Assembly: GCA_037893245.1 (NCBI GenBank)
Contig: JBAIAA010000029.1
Location: forward strand, 893,045-957,044
Length of the DNA: 64,000 bases
DNA from: Crossaster papposus
Lineage: Eukaryota > Echinodermata > Asteroidea > Velatida > Solasteridae
Direction: 5' to 3'
Shown here: piece by piece, positions 29,716-40,831 of the stretch
Position numbering within the stretch: the first letter of the stretch is position 1
Layout of the letters: every line of letters starts with the position of its first letter
The notes under the pieces: model-generated
The model's input: only the letters and a program-made list of their open reading frames with translations
Databases searched by the model: none
What the model was told of the DNA's origin: nothing
Program-made: the position numbers and the translations under genes

Positions 29716-30062
29716 GTGTGTTTTCTGTTCCACAGAGCGTGAGTTCGAATCCCGGCCGTCGACACGTGTGTCCTTAAGCAAGGCAATTAAACCACTATTG
29801 CTTCGTCCTTCGGATGGGACGTAAAGCCGTTGGTCCCGTGTGTGTGTATTGTGTATAGCCTATATTGAACCTGGACACGCACGTAAAAGAACCCAGTCAC
29901 GCTTATCGCTAAGAGCAGGGGTTCGCCTCGGTGTTTCTGGCATTTCGTTCATCCTCCTGCAGGTTTTCTCAGGCTTACGAGCTTACAGTGCCTTGGGCGC
30001 TTTTTGAGGAATCCTCGGTTTCATTGCCGAAAGAAATAATAGAATAATAGAATAATAATAGA
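29716..30062 (+). repeat. SINE nested in the LINE
   Basis: It starts after the target ATAGC (29711-29715) and ends in AATAATAGAATA before a second ATAGC (30063-30067), a 5-bp target duplication. It contains GTTCGAATCCCGGCC (B box), the body TTGCTTCGTCCTTCGGATGG and the 3' module GCTTACAGTGCCTTGGGCGC. Confidence 0.85.
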
Positions 30063-30510
30063 ATAGCACCCAATGGGGTTATAGAGAAACCAACAAGGAT
30101 GGCGAAGCCGTGAAAGAGTGGATGGACACAAACCAACTCAGTCTCATTCATGATCCCAAGCTCCCTCATTCGTTTCACAGTGCCCGCTGGGAACGTGGTT
30201 ATACCCAGATCTCGCCAGTGACCAGCAACATTGCAGGCATGTGGCATAAGTTTGTGATGGATTCCATACCACAAAGTCAACACCGTCCAATTGGTATGAA
30301 AGTGGATGTAGCTGTTAAACCAACTACAGTGCCTTTCAAACGGCGCTTCAACTACAAGAAAGTCATGTGGCAAGACTTTACTGATGAGCTAGATCAGAAA
30401 GTAAAACATATCAGCCATCAGTAGAAAACTATGACTAATTCACTCGGCTAGTTAGGAAGACTGCTAGAAGACACCGATCCCCGAAGTTGCAGAGTAGAGT
30501 ACATCCCTGC

Positions 30511-30646
30511 GGCCGATTTCACCAATGTTAGGATTAATCCTAGGAAGAGTAACTCCTCCTAACTTGCAATAGATCCAATGCAAGTTAGGATGAGTTACTC
30601 ATCCTAACTCGAGATAGGATTAATCCTAGCGTTTCGTGAAATCTCA
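30511..30646. mobile_element. Short palindromic MITE in the LINE
   Basis: An inverted repeat with GTTAGGATTAATCCTAGG / GATAGGATTAATCCTAGC and AGTAACTCCTCCTAACTTGC / TAGGATGAGTTACTC arms, flanked by GATTTCAC and GTGAAATC. It lies inside the LINE remnant. Confidence 0.7.
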
Positions 30647-31214
30647 GGACTCTCAAAGCAGAGTTCTGAGCTTTACGAAGAATATGTCGCCATGTTTGAG
30701 ACAGATCTTTTCTCCGACGAAACACGTGGCTCCACTTGAAACATCTGCTAATAGTAAAATAGCAATGTGGACAGAGAGGCCCGCCAGTCACCCATCCACT
30801 GACTACTCTCCTGTTGGTGAAGAACTACCACCTGGTGCAGACTAAAGCTGGCTTAAATAGAAATGCCTCAACAGGTTAAGGTCTGGTGTAGGAAGATGTA
30901 AAGTCAATCTCTGTAAATGGGGATATATTTACAATGCAGACGTAACCTGTGATTGTGGTACAGCGCCACAAACAATGGAATACTTACTGTGCTGCCCTAA
31001 ACTGGAGCTAGAATGCACGGCTACCGCCCTAGCAGATTATAATGAGAATGCTAAAAAATGTGTTCAGCACTGGCTGAAACACATTTTGATACTGTGCTGT
31101 GGACACGCCAAGAAGAAGACTATAAGCTAATTGTGAGAAGTCGATAGAAGCCGTTTTCAAAGTGCTTTAATTGTACCTCTGGGTTACGTGTAACTAGTTG
31201 AATGAGCAATAGAC

Positions 31215-31270
31215 TTGTGCAAGGCCATCGTCGTTATTTTGTCCGAAATCCACGCCGCGCGCGCTGCAGC
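31215..31270 (+). repeat. Left member of an inverted pair flanking the gene cluster
   Basis: TTGTGCAAGGCCATCGTC and GTCCGAAATCCACGCCGCGC are found in reverse complement at 60500-60560. The two copies bracket the 29-kb cluster. Confidence 0.65.
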
Positions 31271-32050
31271 CAGGGGCGTAGCGACCGGGGGGGGGGTTGT
31301 GGGGGGTGTCACACCCCCCAATAATTTTTCTCAGTCGGCAATTCGAGCCTCAGTCGGCAACTTGACCACAAAAACTCAGTCCACAAAATGGGCCCATGTG
31401 CCGACCGAGGCTCCAAATGCCGACTGAGGGAAATAAAACAGAAAGCCCTCTTAGTAATTCTCTAGCATACTTTATTCGTCGTCTATCGTCAGGTGTACAT
31501 TGACCCCCATTTGACCCTAAGTTATTGTGAGACTTGAGACCAAGTGACCATTAGTCAGGTCACTGGAAGTTCAAAGTTACCACAGAACAGTACATCTTAA
31601 TGTCCTTATCTCAGTTCAAGTTTCCACAGAACTATAAATCTAAAATGTTAACCTTGATTGGTGAAATAGGCCCACACAATTTGTACACTACACTGAATTG
31701 ATAAAAGTAGGCGATTTTGCAGTGAACTGTTTAAGGCAATGATGTCTTGGTGTTGATCACCTTTTGATCATGATGCCAATCATCCCCACTCCCTTTATGA
31801 GTTCCGCTCAGAAGAAAAATTATGCAATAAAAAATGCCAAGAAAAAATTAGCAAATTTGATTCAAAGAGTCAGAGGAAAGTATAGCAAGGAAATGCCTCA
31901 GATTGCACCACAGAGCATCTAGAATCCATTTTTTTCCCGGGGCCCTTAAGAGGGCCCCGAACCCTACGCCGTAAATGGCTTCGCGCTCGCTAGGCTCGGA
32001 GTCGGCAATTCACTTCCACACCCCCCGAATGAAAATGTCCTCGCTACACC
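31271..32050. mobile_element. TIR element (GGGGCGTAGCGACC / TCGCTACACC)
   Basis: The left end AGGGGCGTAGCGACCGGGG and right end CCTCGCTACACC form an approximate 12-bp inverted repeat. Just inside are CACACCCCCCAATAA and CACACCCCCCGAATGAAAA. Phrases 'cagtcggcaa' repeat in the interior. No coding sequence is seen. Confidence 0.55.
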
Positions 32051-32726
32051 AAAATACGTCGCGAACAGCTGCCACTATACGCTGCCACTATACAACTTAA
32101 CTTGATCCCATTGCCTTGTTCCATTCGGAGAATAAATCTTATGTTTTCCGTATTTTGCGCTAGATTTATAGCGCACGACCTCGTATGCAAAACAAAAGAT
32201 AAGTATAGGCGGGGCTTATTATGTGGAGTGTCCAATCACACCTTGGTTTACGTTTCGACCCGAGCAGCGGAAGAACTAGGTTGTTCTAATGTCTGGGGCT
32301 GGTCTTGCTCGATCCTCATTACATGCGCTCGGTAAAATCATGGTAAAATGCAATTGCAAAAGTAACTGCGTAATAAAATGTAACAAAAACAAATCCTGTA
32401 TAGTGTAACACAATGTACATGTACATGTAGTAGTTTTGTCAATTGACAAAATAAACATCTGTTTTACGGAATGTTTAGAAACCAGACGTTTTTGTTAATT
32501 ATATGCTGGAATCTAACACAAGCGTTAGGGGATATAATACAAGACTCGTGTTAATTCTCAATGCACCTTTATCTGAGAATTCCGCGAGAGTCCGAGTAAA
32601 TACAATTCATTACAGATACGAGGTTGTTATGTCTGAAATCTTAATCGGGTTTTGTATTTGTAGAGAAAATTTGTGTTGTCCTTTATGGACAAAAAGAGAT
32701 AATTACCGGCCACGGGCAGCCGTTAC

Positions 32727-32846
32727 ATGCAAATAAGCCTCGCTCTGCTTTTCAAATGAATTCTAAAGATTCAGCTTTTCGAAGTAATTCCGTTACGTAA
32801 GTACAATGAAAAAGGGCGGAACATACGTTCAGCAAAGCGTATTTAA
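32727..32846 (+). promoter_or_regulatory. Promoter of profilin-like copy 1
   Basis: A conserved module: octamer ATGCAAAT (32727-32734), palindrome TTACGTAA (32793-32800, a bZIP-type site), GGGCGG (32814-32819) and TATTTAA (32840-32846). The same elements at the same spacing precede all four copies. The start site should be about 30 bp after TATTTAA. A 5' untranslated exon then ends AACA|GTAAGA at 32936, with an intron 32937-33155 and acceptor TTTCTAG. Confidence 0.7.
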
Positions 32847-33163
32847 CCCTCGCCAAGTTTTGAGTTGGTTCATTTAGAAGCATCGACTTGAGCTGTAAAC
32901 ATCGTGCCAAACTAACTACCCGTGCCTAAAAAAACAGTAAGATATTGGTTTTGAAATTGTGCCTATATAGTATACAATGATTTGTTTACAGGTGCACGTG
33001 GAAATTGGTTGTACAGTACGTTCGGTGATTTTTAAGTCGTTTTCGGAGGTCCAAATTCGTTGGAATAATGTACGTCCAAATGTACCCAGCTGCCTCTTTA
33101 ATTTGCGGTTAACTGTCGCACTTTTTGTGATGTTTCTCTTTTGGTTGGTTTCTAGACCTCATC

Positions 33164-34245
33164 ATGGTAGGATTGAAGTTGGTGTTCCTTTTGTCGCTGG
33201 TGGCCGGCGCGATCGTGGTCTGCAATGCCGAGACCGACACACTGGACAGCCTACTGCGGCGGATGCTCGACGAAATTCGCGCCCAAAATGTGGCGGTAAG
33301 TATTGCCTATATAAAACATTCATTTTGTTTCCCCTTTTCTGCAATGACTGACTTTTAGCGAGAAAAAAATGCAACCTCGTATGCTTCCATTAGCTCTTGT
33401 AGCTCTTGGAGCTACACTGTCTTGTTTTGATATATAGAAGAACTCGTGCTATAGATACATGTACCAAGAACTCCCGATTCGGTTTATTATTTATAATTCA
33501 TCCAGCGCCATTTTTGTCCAACAAAATAAGTCTGAGGCTCAAATTATGATGAACAATTACATCCAAGACTAATAGTAATAGCCCCGCTTTGGGTTCACGA
33601 AACAAAATGGCGCTGCAATCAAAACTCCTGAACCGATCAATCTGGAGTTCTTGGTTTTGGTTTTCCTTCTAACAAGATTTCCTATCCATTATAAAGGGTT
33701 TGGGTTCCTGAATATTGGAAGTATGAGGTTGCGGTTGTTGTTTTTACTATTCTGTATAATCGAGGGAAATGGGCGAAATATTCTTCATACAAAGTACCTG
33801 TGCGTATCTTTTTTTTTCAATTTCGTATGCTCTCTACTTGAAACCACACACACAGGTAGCTCAAGACTACGTACAGCGCCTGACCGAGGCACTACCTGGA
33901 GGCGGGTCGTCTATGGTCAGCATCTCCGTCTTGGGCATGACCAAAGGCAACCTCATGGCGCACGGCGGCAAAGGCGCGGTGCCTCTCACAGACATGCAGA
34001 TGAATCAGCTCGCCGCAGCCGTCAAGAACGGGCGCTTCGAGGCTTTCGACCAGAGTGGACTCAAGGTCGGGGGAAACATCTACCGTCTGCTAATGAGCAC
34101 CGCGGGCAAGCCAGTGGTTCGATTCGGCAGCCGGGCCGGGACTATTCTTGCCAAGAAGACCACTGCTGGAGCCGTGGTGATCTGGGTGCCAGCTGGGGTA
34201 GAGCTGGAACAGTTTGATACCGGCTTGAAAAATACCGAGAAGTAG
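33164..34245 (+). CDS. Secreted profilin-like protein, copy 1
   Basis: Two coding exons, 33164-33295 and 33856-34245 (donor GCG|GTAAGT, acceptor CACACAG|GTA, phase 0), give 173 aa. Residues 1-22 are a signal peptide (LVFLLSLVAGAIVV, then CNAE). A short acidic/basic helix follows (TDTLDSLLRRMLDEI). The second exon holds a complete profilin-like fold: YVQRL at the N-terminal helix, SISVLGMTKGNLMAHGG like the profilin '..AAIIGQDGSVWA', SGLKVGGNIYRLL like 'GLKVGGNKYM', and AGTILAKKTTAGAVVIWV like 'KKG.GG..IKKT..AL..GV'. The usual profilin aromatic poly-proline-binding residues appear largely missing, and the mature protein has no cysteine. Profilins are normally cytosolic actin-binding proteins, so secretion implies another role, which I cannot name. 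The ATG context (ATC ATG G) is strong. AATAAA (34274) and ATTAAA (34342) follow the stop. Confidence 0.85.
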
Positions 34246-34273
34246 GCTCGTTAACGAACATAAAATACCAAAT

Positions 34274-34347
34274 AATAAACAAATCTGCAAGTGACCTCGT
34301 AGGTTCTGTGCATATAAAATTAAAACAAATATATATTTTCGATTAAA
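34274..34347 (+). terminator. Polyadenylation signals of copy 1
   Basis: AATAAA at 34274-34279 and ATTAAA at 34342-34347 lie 29 and 97 nt after the stop. The second is preserved in copies 3 and 4. Confidence 0.45.
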
Positions 34348-35220
34348 GTAATTTATTTAACAATACAATTTACTAACAGACTTACATTAAAAAACTTCCA
34401 GTCGTAACTCAACGCAGTTATTATTTATTCGACATTTGAAACAATCGTGAAATATACTACAAAATACACACAAAAAAGACAGAGGCATATGCCTGGAATT
34501 AAAAAACTTTTACAAAGAAACTGACCGGGCCTTCAATTACAATGCCGTATAATTGTTTACAAAGAGAAAACTGGAAAAACGTTTTGATATTTGTAATTTT
34601 ATAGCCGTTTATATTAATATAGAATATTTATTCATTAAAGACTTCATTTTTAGTTGGCTAGGCCATATAACTTTACGATGAATAAACTTGTTTTTGTCTT
34701 TATACAACTTCCGTCTCGCTAAACTACTCGTGTACACGTCACTTGAGCTTAACCTAGTATTAATAAAACAACAAAGTAAACTATATAAACAAAATCTCTT
34801 TTACACTTAAAAAGTTTGTTAAATAAAGTAGTGTCGAACCTGACGTTAACATAAGAACAACAGATTTACCATTTTTTGTCCTGTTGTTGTAGTTTTTTTG
34901 GTTTTTCTTTACTGGCTTATGGGCCTGAACGCGCGGATAAAGCCCACTGTCAAACACTAAAATCGATAAAGGACCTTATTTGTTCATGGGTTAATATTGG
35001 AGAAAATGTCCTGCCCTAATCGATTTGCCTTCCGCAAAAATTGAAAGAAACCTATTGTTCGGTTTGTCCTTGCACATTAAAATATTTGTGTTCCCGCGGC
35101 GGGTTTCAGGAAATGTATTCGTGTTTTATATACATGTAGGTGTCTGTGGTTACACGCCATTAAATCGATTCTAATAACCCTTTCAGTACCAAGAAAAAAA
35201 CTTGCTCAGGTGAATGCTCA

Positions 35221-38200
35221 TCACAGACTATGAAACTTCTCAAAGCATGGTAGTACACACATTGGTTTGTCACACTGTTTACAAATCGTGCGAGTTTGTT
35301 TCCGCTTGGCTCTGGTACTGCAAACAACACAGTTGCGCTTTTTGCCGGCAAAATTTTTCCAGCCATAGTGATGAGTCGGAAAGCGGCTGAAACCACGTGA
35401 CACTTGACTGGCATGCTGAGCTGGGTTGTGCTTCCAACTGGAAATAAGCTCTTCTATCACCTTGACCCTGAAATCCAAAGTGGTCAAGTGCTGATTTGTA
35501 GGGATGCTGTTGTATACAATGGTAGCATTCACCAAGCAGATGTCAAGAATGGCCACGAAAACTCCTTTTCACCATTTCATCGATTTGTGAGGGTAGTACT
35601 GACATTTGTGCTGCGAGATCACTTCCTCCCATGTATTTATTATAATCATTAACGACAGAAGGTTTTTTGATCGTACGAAGTTCACTCAAACTTTTTTTGC
35701 TCCGAATGTTATTCGTGTCGATATTGCAGTTTCCAACATTTGTGAGAAGAGTTACACGCTTGGCATCATGCCAGACGACGCACAGTTGGCCGGCTTTGGT
35801 GTTAAACTGGGGGTATCACCACCTCTTATCATGTGTAACTTGTTTTGGTTTGCACAATCTGGAATCCCCAGTGTGGTGTATGTAGCGTGCAGTTCCACAA
35901 GCTCCAAACTTTAACTGTGACAACTTGCAGACAAGAGCTAGGCTAGTGTACCAACTGTCCATAAAAATGAAATGTCCCTATTATGTTCGAGTCCTGTAAT
36001 TATAGTCCAGGCAAAATACATAATTTTGTTTTGTTGACCTCAAACAAATTGCAACAAATTGTTTTTGGTCCCTAGAATTACATACTAAAAGTCTACAAAA
36101 ATCCAAGTGGTGGAAATATGTCTAATTTGCATTAATCGTTAATCCCTGCCGTGTAATATGTTTATTCCCATATTTGGGTATATAGGCCTATTTTATTTTT
36201 ATTTTTTGGCGATTATACTTAAACATGCTTACTTCAATAACATTTTCTAAAGAATGTAAGTGACTAAATAATTATGAAAATATAGTAATGGTCCAAAATG
36301 ACTACAATTATACCCTATCATTTGCACGCATTTACCGTGTCTCCAGATATCATCAAATAGTAAGTATTGAAGTGCTTCAAATTCACCAAGTTGCTTACTG
36401 GCACAGTTATCCCATTAAAACCTTATGGAAAATCATATGAACAATGATAACATTGTGATATTTAGTCCAGCAAACAAAAACTTGGAAAAAATGATGTGTC
36501 CCTAAATTGGGCTAACAAGTATAGGTGAAGGGTTGCCTAAGGTGAGATACTTGAACAAGTTCAAGGAAACCCCCCCAAATTTAAGATTGTTGTTGCTTAC
36601 AATAATCATATCTACGTTAAAATGTATTTTGGAGATTTCCTTGAACTTGTTCAAGTCTTCCATGTTAGGCAACCCTTTAACTACTTTTTAGCCTAATTTA
36701 TAGACACACCATTTTTCCCAAGTTTTTGTTTTCTGGGCTAATTATCACAATGTTATTATTGTTCATATGATTTTTCATAAGGTTTTAATATGATAACTGT
36801 GCCAGTAAGCAACTTGGTGAATTTGAAGCTCACCAATACTGACTACTTGATGATATCTGGAGACAGTGTAATGTGCGCACATTTATAGGGTCACGAAGTT
36901 GTCATTTTGGATAATTACTGTGTTCTCATAATTATTCAGTCACTTATATGCTTTAGCAAATGTTATTGAAGTAAGGATATTTAAGTAGAATCACCAAAAT
37001 AAACTTTTCAAAAAATAAAAATAAAATATATACCCAAATATGGGAATAAACATATTACACAGCAGGGATTAAGGATTTATGCAAATTAGACATATTTCCA
37101 CCACTTGGATTTTTGTAGATTTTTAGTATGTAATTCTAGAAACCTTATAGAAGTGCACTGTGGTGAAAAATAATTTGTTGCAATTTGTTTGAGGTCAAAA
37201 CTTATTTTTCCTGGACTATTAGGTCAGGACTACATGCCCAGCAGATGTAATATTAGGTTGGTGTTGTGTTGATACCCATGCACAGAAGCAAGGCCACGAA
37301 TGCCATAATTTCAGGAACAGTAGTTGGAGTCCAGGCAGGCTGATGATTGGCTACATCTGCACACATTTTTGGGCGGCATAGCGATTGGTCTCATCCACCA
37401 TCAACTCCCACACTGCTTGACAGAAGAAGAGCTGAAAGATTTCCATGGGCGACAGGTGACTGAAATCTCCCGTACAGCCAGTCTCTTCACTGATTTTCAT
37501 CGGTGGGCGCTTGCTGTAAAAAGGTGCTTGCTTTATTCCATCCATACCTGAAATAGGAACATTCCGAAAGGTTAATGGGCCCCACTTCATTTCACGGCAC
37601 ATTTTCTTTTAAGGGTAGTATACAACATTAGCTTTTTGGGGAGGGGGGGGGGGGGGGTCAAACGGATTTATCTGGGGTTTAATATTTTTTGGGACGACGG
37701 TTGGCCAACCATCTTTGGAAATTGCTAAACAATATCAGTTTTGTTAAAACAGAACAGCACACCAGGTGCCCTGATTTCACAGGATGCTCGAGACCATTCG
37801 TGACTGTCAAATATGGCCATTCATTAAATGAAGTAGTTTTGGGGGGTTTGGGGTTTTTTTGTGGTTTTTTTTTGGGGAGGGGGGGGGGGGGGGGGTGGGT
37901 GAAGTGTTTGTGAATCATTAACGGATTAAACCAGACACGAATTGAATCTGTATTTCCAGTCCTTTATTCTGCTCAGTTTTCTACACTAGTCTCATAGTAT
38001 CTGCCACCATGATTGCAAGCCTCGTGTGTCCCTAGCCTAAATCCCATGATAGTTACAGTGTATGAGGTCAACGGACTAGGGTCAACATTATTTTGCACAT
38101 TACATGTACTCATGAATATATATCACACACTACAGGGGGGGAGTCGCAAATGTTGTATTACCTTTAATGACAAACTGTCCTTACAATGCTGTTTTTGGAT

Positions 38201-38894
38201 GCTCGTATCTAGTGTTCCCACTGAAATATGTCTTCTTTTTTAATAAAATAATATCTCCTGAAATAAAATCTTCTTTTTAAAGATTATTATTATTGCCGCC
38301 TGTCTTTTCAGTAGTTGAAGAAGGCCCGATTCAGTGGAATTATATTTTTTTTTGTCACCTTCACATTTGCAGTCCTATCTGAAATTAGACTTGGATGCAA
38401 AATTATCACACTTTACTTTGCATAATTCAGGTACAACATTTCATAAATTTTCATGTTTTTTTCATTTCATTTCATTTATTATTTCGCAGGGCACAATAAG
38501 ATTGATTTACAATCAATAGAAAATTAATAAAAAAATCTATAAACAAATAAAAAATCTATATTTTCATCAATTTCTAATTGGATTCCATCGGATTAAGCAA
38601 TGCAAACTGAAACGTTCAGTGCTTTTGATGATTTTCCCTGCAAAAGGACATCAAAAATCCAAGGTTACATTAAAGTAGCCGATGAATGTCGGATGCGAAA
38701 CATTTCGAGAATACCCTTTTTTAATTTTAGTAACCTCCCTACCTGAAGTTTGGCTTTCCCGACAAAGTTGAAAAGGTTTGTGTTGCCTCTTCATAACTTT
38801 CGTCAGACGTTGCTACAGAAGATTCAACATCGGACATATCTGAACCGCTATCTGCGAAGATTTCCTCCAAAATCTTGGAAGCGTTTTCGGTCAT
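35221..38894 (-). pseudogene. piggyBac transposase remnant with introns, copy 1
   Basis: Exon 1 (38894-38743) begins ATG ACC GAA and encodes an acidic N-terminus (ASKILEEIFADSGSDMSD), ending at a good donor CTTCAG|GTAGGG. A second block about 37548-37230 carries SPMEIFQLFFCQAVWELMVD, ETNRYAAQKC and AFVALLLCMGINTTPT-like sequence. The third block (about 35980-35221) encodes FMDSWYTS, VVWHDAKRVTLLTNVG, DYNKYMGGSDLAAQ, LDICLVNATIVYN and the cysteine-rich tail CDKPMCVLPCFEKFH. These are piggyBac (DDE_Tnp_1_7) signatures. An in-frame TGA and a frameshift near 35557, plus a 1.2-kb foldback insertion at 36003-37218, make it non-functional. CCCTTTCAGTACC near 35177 may be its terminus. Confidence 0.82.
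36003..37218. mobile_element. 1.2-kb foldback element inside the piggyBac remnant, copy 1
   Basis: Arms of about 600 bp: TAGTCCAGG at 36003 pairs with CCTGGACTA ending 37218, and CCCATATTTGGGTATAT pairs with ATATACCCAAATATGGG. The centre is near 36612, beside TTGAACAAGTTCAAGGAAA / TTTCCTTGAACTTGTTCAAG. The target duplication is TTA or ATTA. Other, shorter copies occur at 39558, 44460, 46990, 47766 and 55651. Confidence 0.9.
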
Positions 38895-38909
38895 GATGGC
38901 GGCCAAGTC

Positions 38910-39556
38910 AGTGGCTGGCGTGGGGATGCAAGTAAAGGGCCTTTCGGGGGCGCGCGCGCGTCCTTTTGAGCGGTTTGAAACCGCTGGTCACATAACGACT
39001 ATTATAATGGGGGACATACGAGTTCCTTGGCTGCGAACGTCCATGCAACTTTGAGCAAAGGTGGCGCGCTCGGTACTGATGATAGGGATACAGCCCATAG
39101 ATAATGCCTAACCCAACGATAAATACGCCATCTTTCAAATTTATAAGAAGAACTACTTGCAACTCCCAAAGATGTTTGAGACACGCATAAAATGAAAACT
39201 TATTTCATCATCTTTTGTAGGGACTGATAACCGATGATTTTTAGCTGAAACTTTCAAAGTAGTCCTGTCGCTCATCGCATGCTTGCACGTCCATATCCAC
39301 TGTACACGTGCATTTACACGTTTAATACATGACCCATAATGTGCGTTTCATTTCATTTCACCGTAGGCTAAATTGGCATTTTCTACGCAACGATCGACCA
39401 ATAACAAACCGACTTTATAAGCCAACTTAGGCTATTAGCATAATAAGCACCACCCCAAAACCTCACAGGATCAGAATGAATGAAACAAGCTGCCTATGCC
39501 ATCAATGTGATCCAGTTGAGTTGTTTATAGTGTATAATAATTTGTATTTGTTTGAC
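38910..39556. other. Spacer shared by all units, no gene seen
   Basis: Contains CGCTGGTCACATAACGACTA and following sequence repeated at about 43885 and 55076, and in degenerate form near 60070. Short open frames here are not supported. Confidence 0.5.
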
Positions 39557-39557
39557 A

Positions 39558-40435
39558 AGTTTATTTTGGTGATTGTACTTATACATCCTTACTTCAATAA
39601 CATTTTCTGAAGCATGTAAGAGACTGAATAATTATGAAAATATAGTAATGGTCTAAAATAACTACAATGTTCGCCTATAATTTGCACGCATTTACCTTGT
39701 CTCCAGATATCATCAAGTAGTCAGTATTGACGAGTCAGCTTCAAATTCAACCAAGTTGCTTACTGGCACAGTTATCCTATTCAACCTTATGGAAAATCAT
39801 ATGAACAATGATAACATTGTGATATTTAGCCAAGCAAACAAAAACTGGGGGAAATGGTGTGTCCATAAATTGGGCTAAACATTAGGTGAAGGGTTGCCTA
39901 AGGTGAGAGACTTGAACAAGTTCAAGAAACCCCCCTCCCCCCAAAAAAAAATAAAAAAATAAAATAAAATAAACAAATACGGATTTGTGTAGCTTACAGT
40001 AATCATATCTACGTTAAAATGTATTATGGGGATTTCCTTGAACTTGTTCAAGTCGTCCATGTTAGGCAACCCTTTAACTACTTTTAGCCCAATTTATGGA
40101 CACACCATTTTCCCCAGTTTTTGTTTGCTGTGCTAAATATCACAATGTTATCATTGTTTATATGATTTCCCATAAGGTTTGTTTCAATTATGATAATTGT
40201 GCCAGCAAGCAACTTGGTGATTTTTAAGCTCACCAATACTGACTACTTGATGATATCTGGTGACAGTGTAATGTGCGTCATTTTGGACAATTACTATGTT
40301 CTCATAATTATTCAGTCACTTATATGCTTTAGATTAATGTTAGGAGGTAGGGATATGCAAGTAAAATCACCAAAAATAAACTTTAAAAAAAAATATATAT
40401 ATAAACACACCTCTTGCTAGTTTTTCCTGGATTAT
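39558..40435. mobile_element. Foldback element, internally shorter relative
   Basis: Symmetric about 39960 (ACTTGAACAAGTTCAAG / CTTGAACTTGTTCAAGT), with outer ATTATTCAGTCACTTATATGC matched by GCATGTAAGAGACTGAATAAT. It is related to the 36003 element but lacks its outer left arm. Confidence 0.8.
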
Positions 40436-40831
40436 CTAGCGCACGATCTCGTATGCAAAAACAGATCATAGTATAGGCGGGGCTTATATTTGGGGTGTCC
40501 AATCACACCTTGGTTAATCCCAACGTCACGCAGCTATATAGGCATACTTTGCATACATTACATTCGAAAAAAATGGCAAAGACCTTTCTTCGTGGTCAAG
40601 TTTGCAACTAGTATGTTGTTCTAATGTATGGGGCTGGTCTTGCTTGATCCTCATTACATGCGCTCGGTAAAATGCAATTGCAAAAGTAACTGCGTAATAA
40701 AACTAAACAAAAACTTATCTGTTTAGTGTAACACAATGTACATGTAGTAGTTTTGTCAATTGACAAAATAAACATCTGTTTTACGGAATGTTTAGAAACC
40801 AGACGTTTGTGTTAATTATAGATGCTGAAAC

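Larger units (their letters stand above)
29279..31140 (+). pseudogene. Internally deleted LINE (endonuclease domain plus extreme C-terminus)
   Basis: From 29279 the frame encodes an exonuclease-endonuclease-phosphatase start (LVLSFNVEG, CDVLCLQETHRG), with frameshifts, reaching IIGDLNSHS near 29710. After a SINE insertion it resumes as TQWGYRETNKDGEAVKEWM, LPHSFHSARWERGY and QSQHRPIGMKVDVAVKP. A later stretch (30850-31100; GRCKVNLCKWGYIYNADVTC and MEYLLCCPKLE) is the zinc-finger-like C-terminal tail of the same kind of non-LTR retrotransposon. The reverse transcriptase core is absent, so the copy is dead. Orientation is plus. Confidence 0.8.
32157..40436 (+). repeat. Tandem unit 1 of the profilin-like gene cluster
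   Basis: The unit starts at TAGCGCACGACCTCGTATGC and contains promoter, gene copy 1, piggyBac remnant and foldback spacer. The same unit start recurs at 40437, 47937 and 56530. Unit 1 and unit 3 are near-identical over most of their length. Confidence 0.85.

Noticed and set aside
32977-33351. Plus-strand 124-codon frame over profilin-like exon 1 (and its copies at 41869, 48575 and 57980)
   Set aside because: It is conserved only because the DNA is duplicated. The overlapping frame with signal peptide and splice sites explains the constraint.
33651-34217. Arg-rich frame overlapping profilin-like exon 2
   Set aside because: It is a +1 shadow of the profilin-like exon, with high Arg/Gly/Ser from GC-rich codons.
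35606-35914. Plus-strand 102-codon frame duplicated at 51708
   Set aside because: It is antisense to the piggyBac core, which has recognisable motifs.
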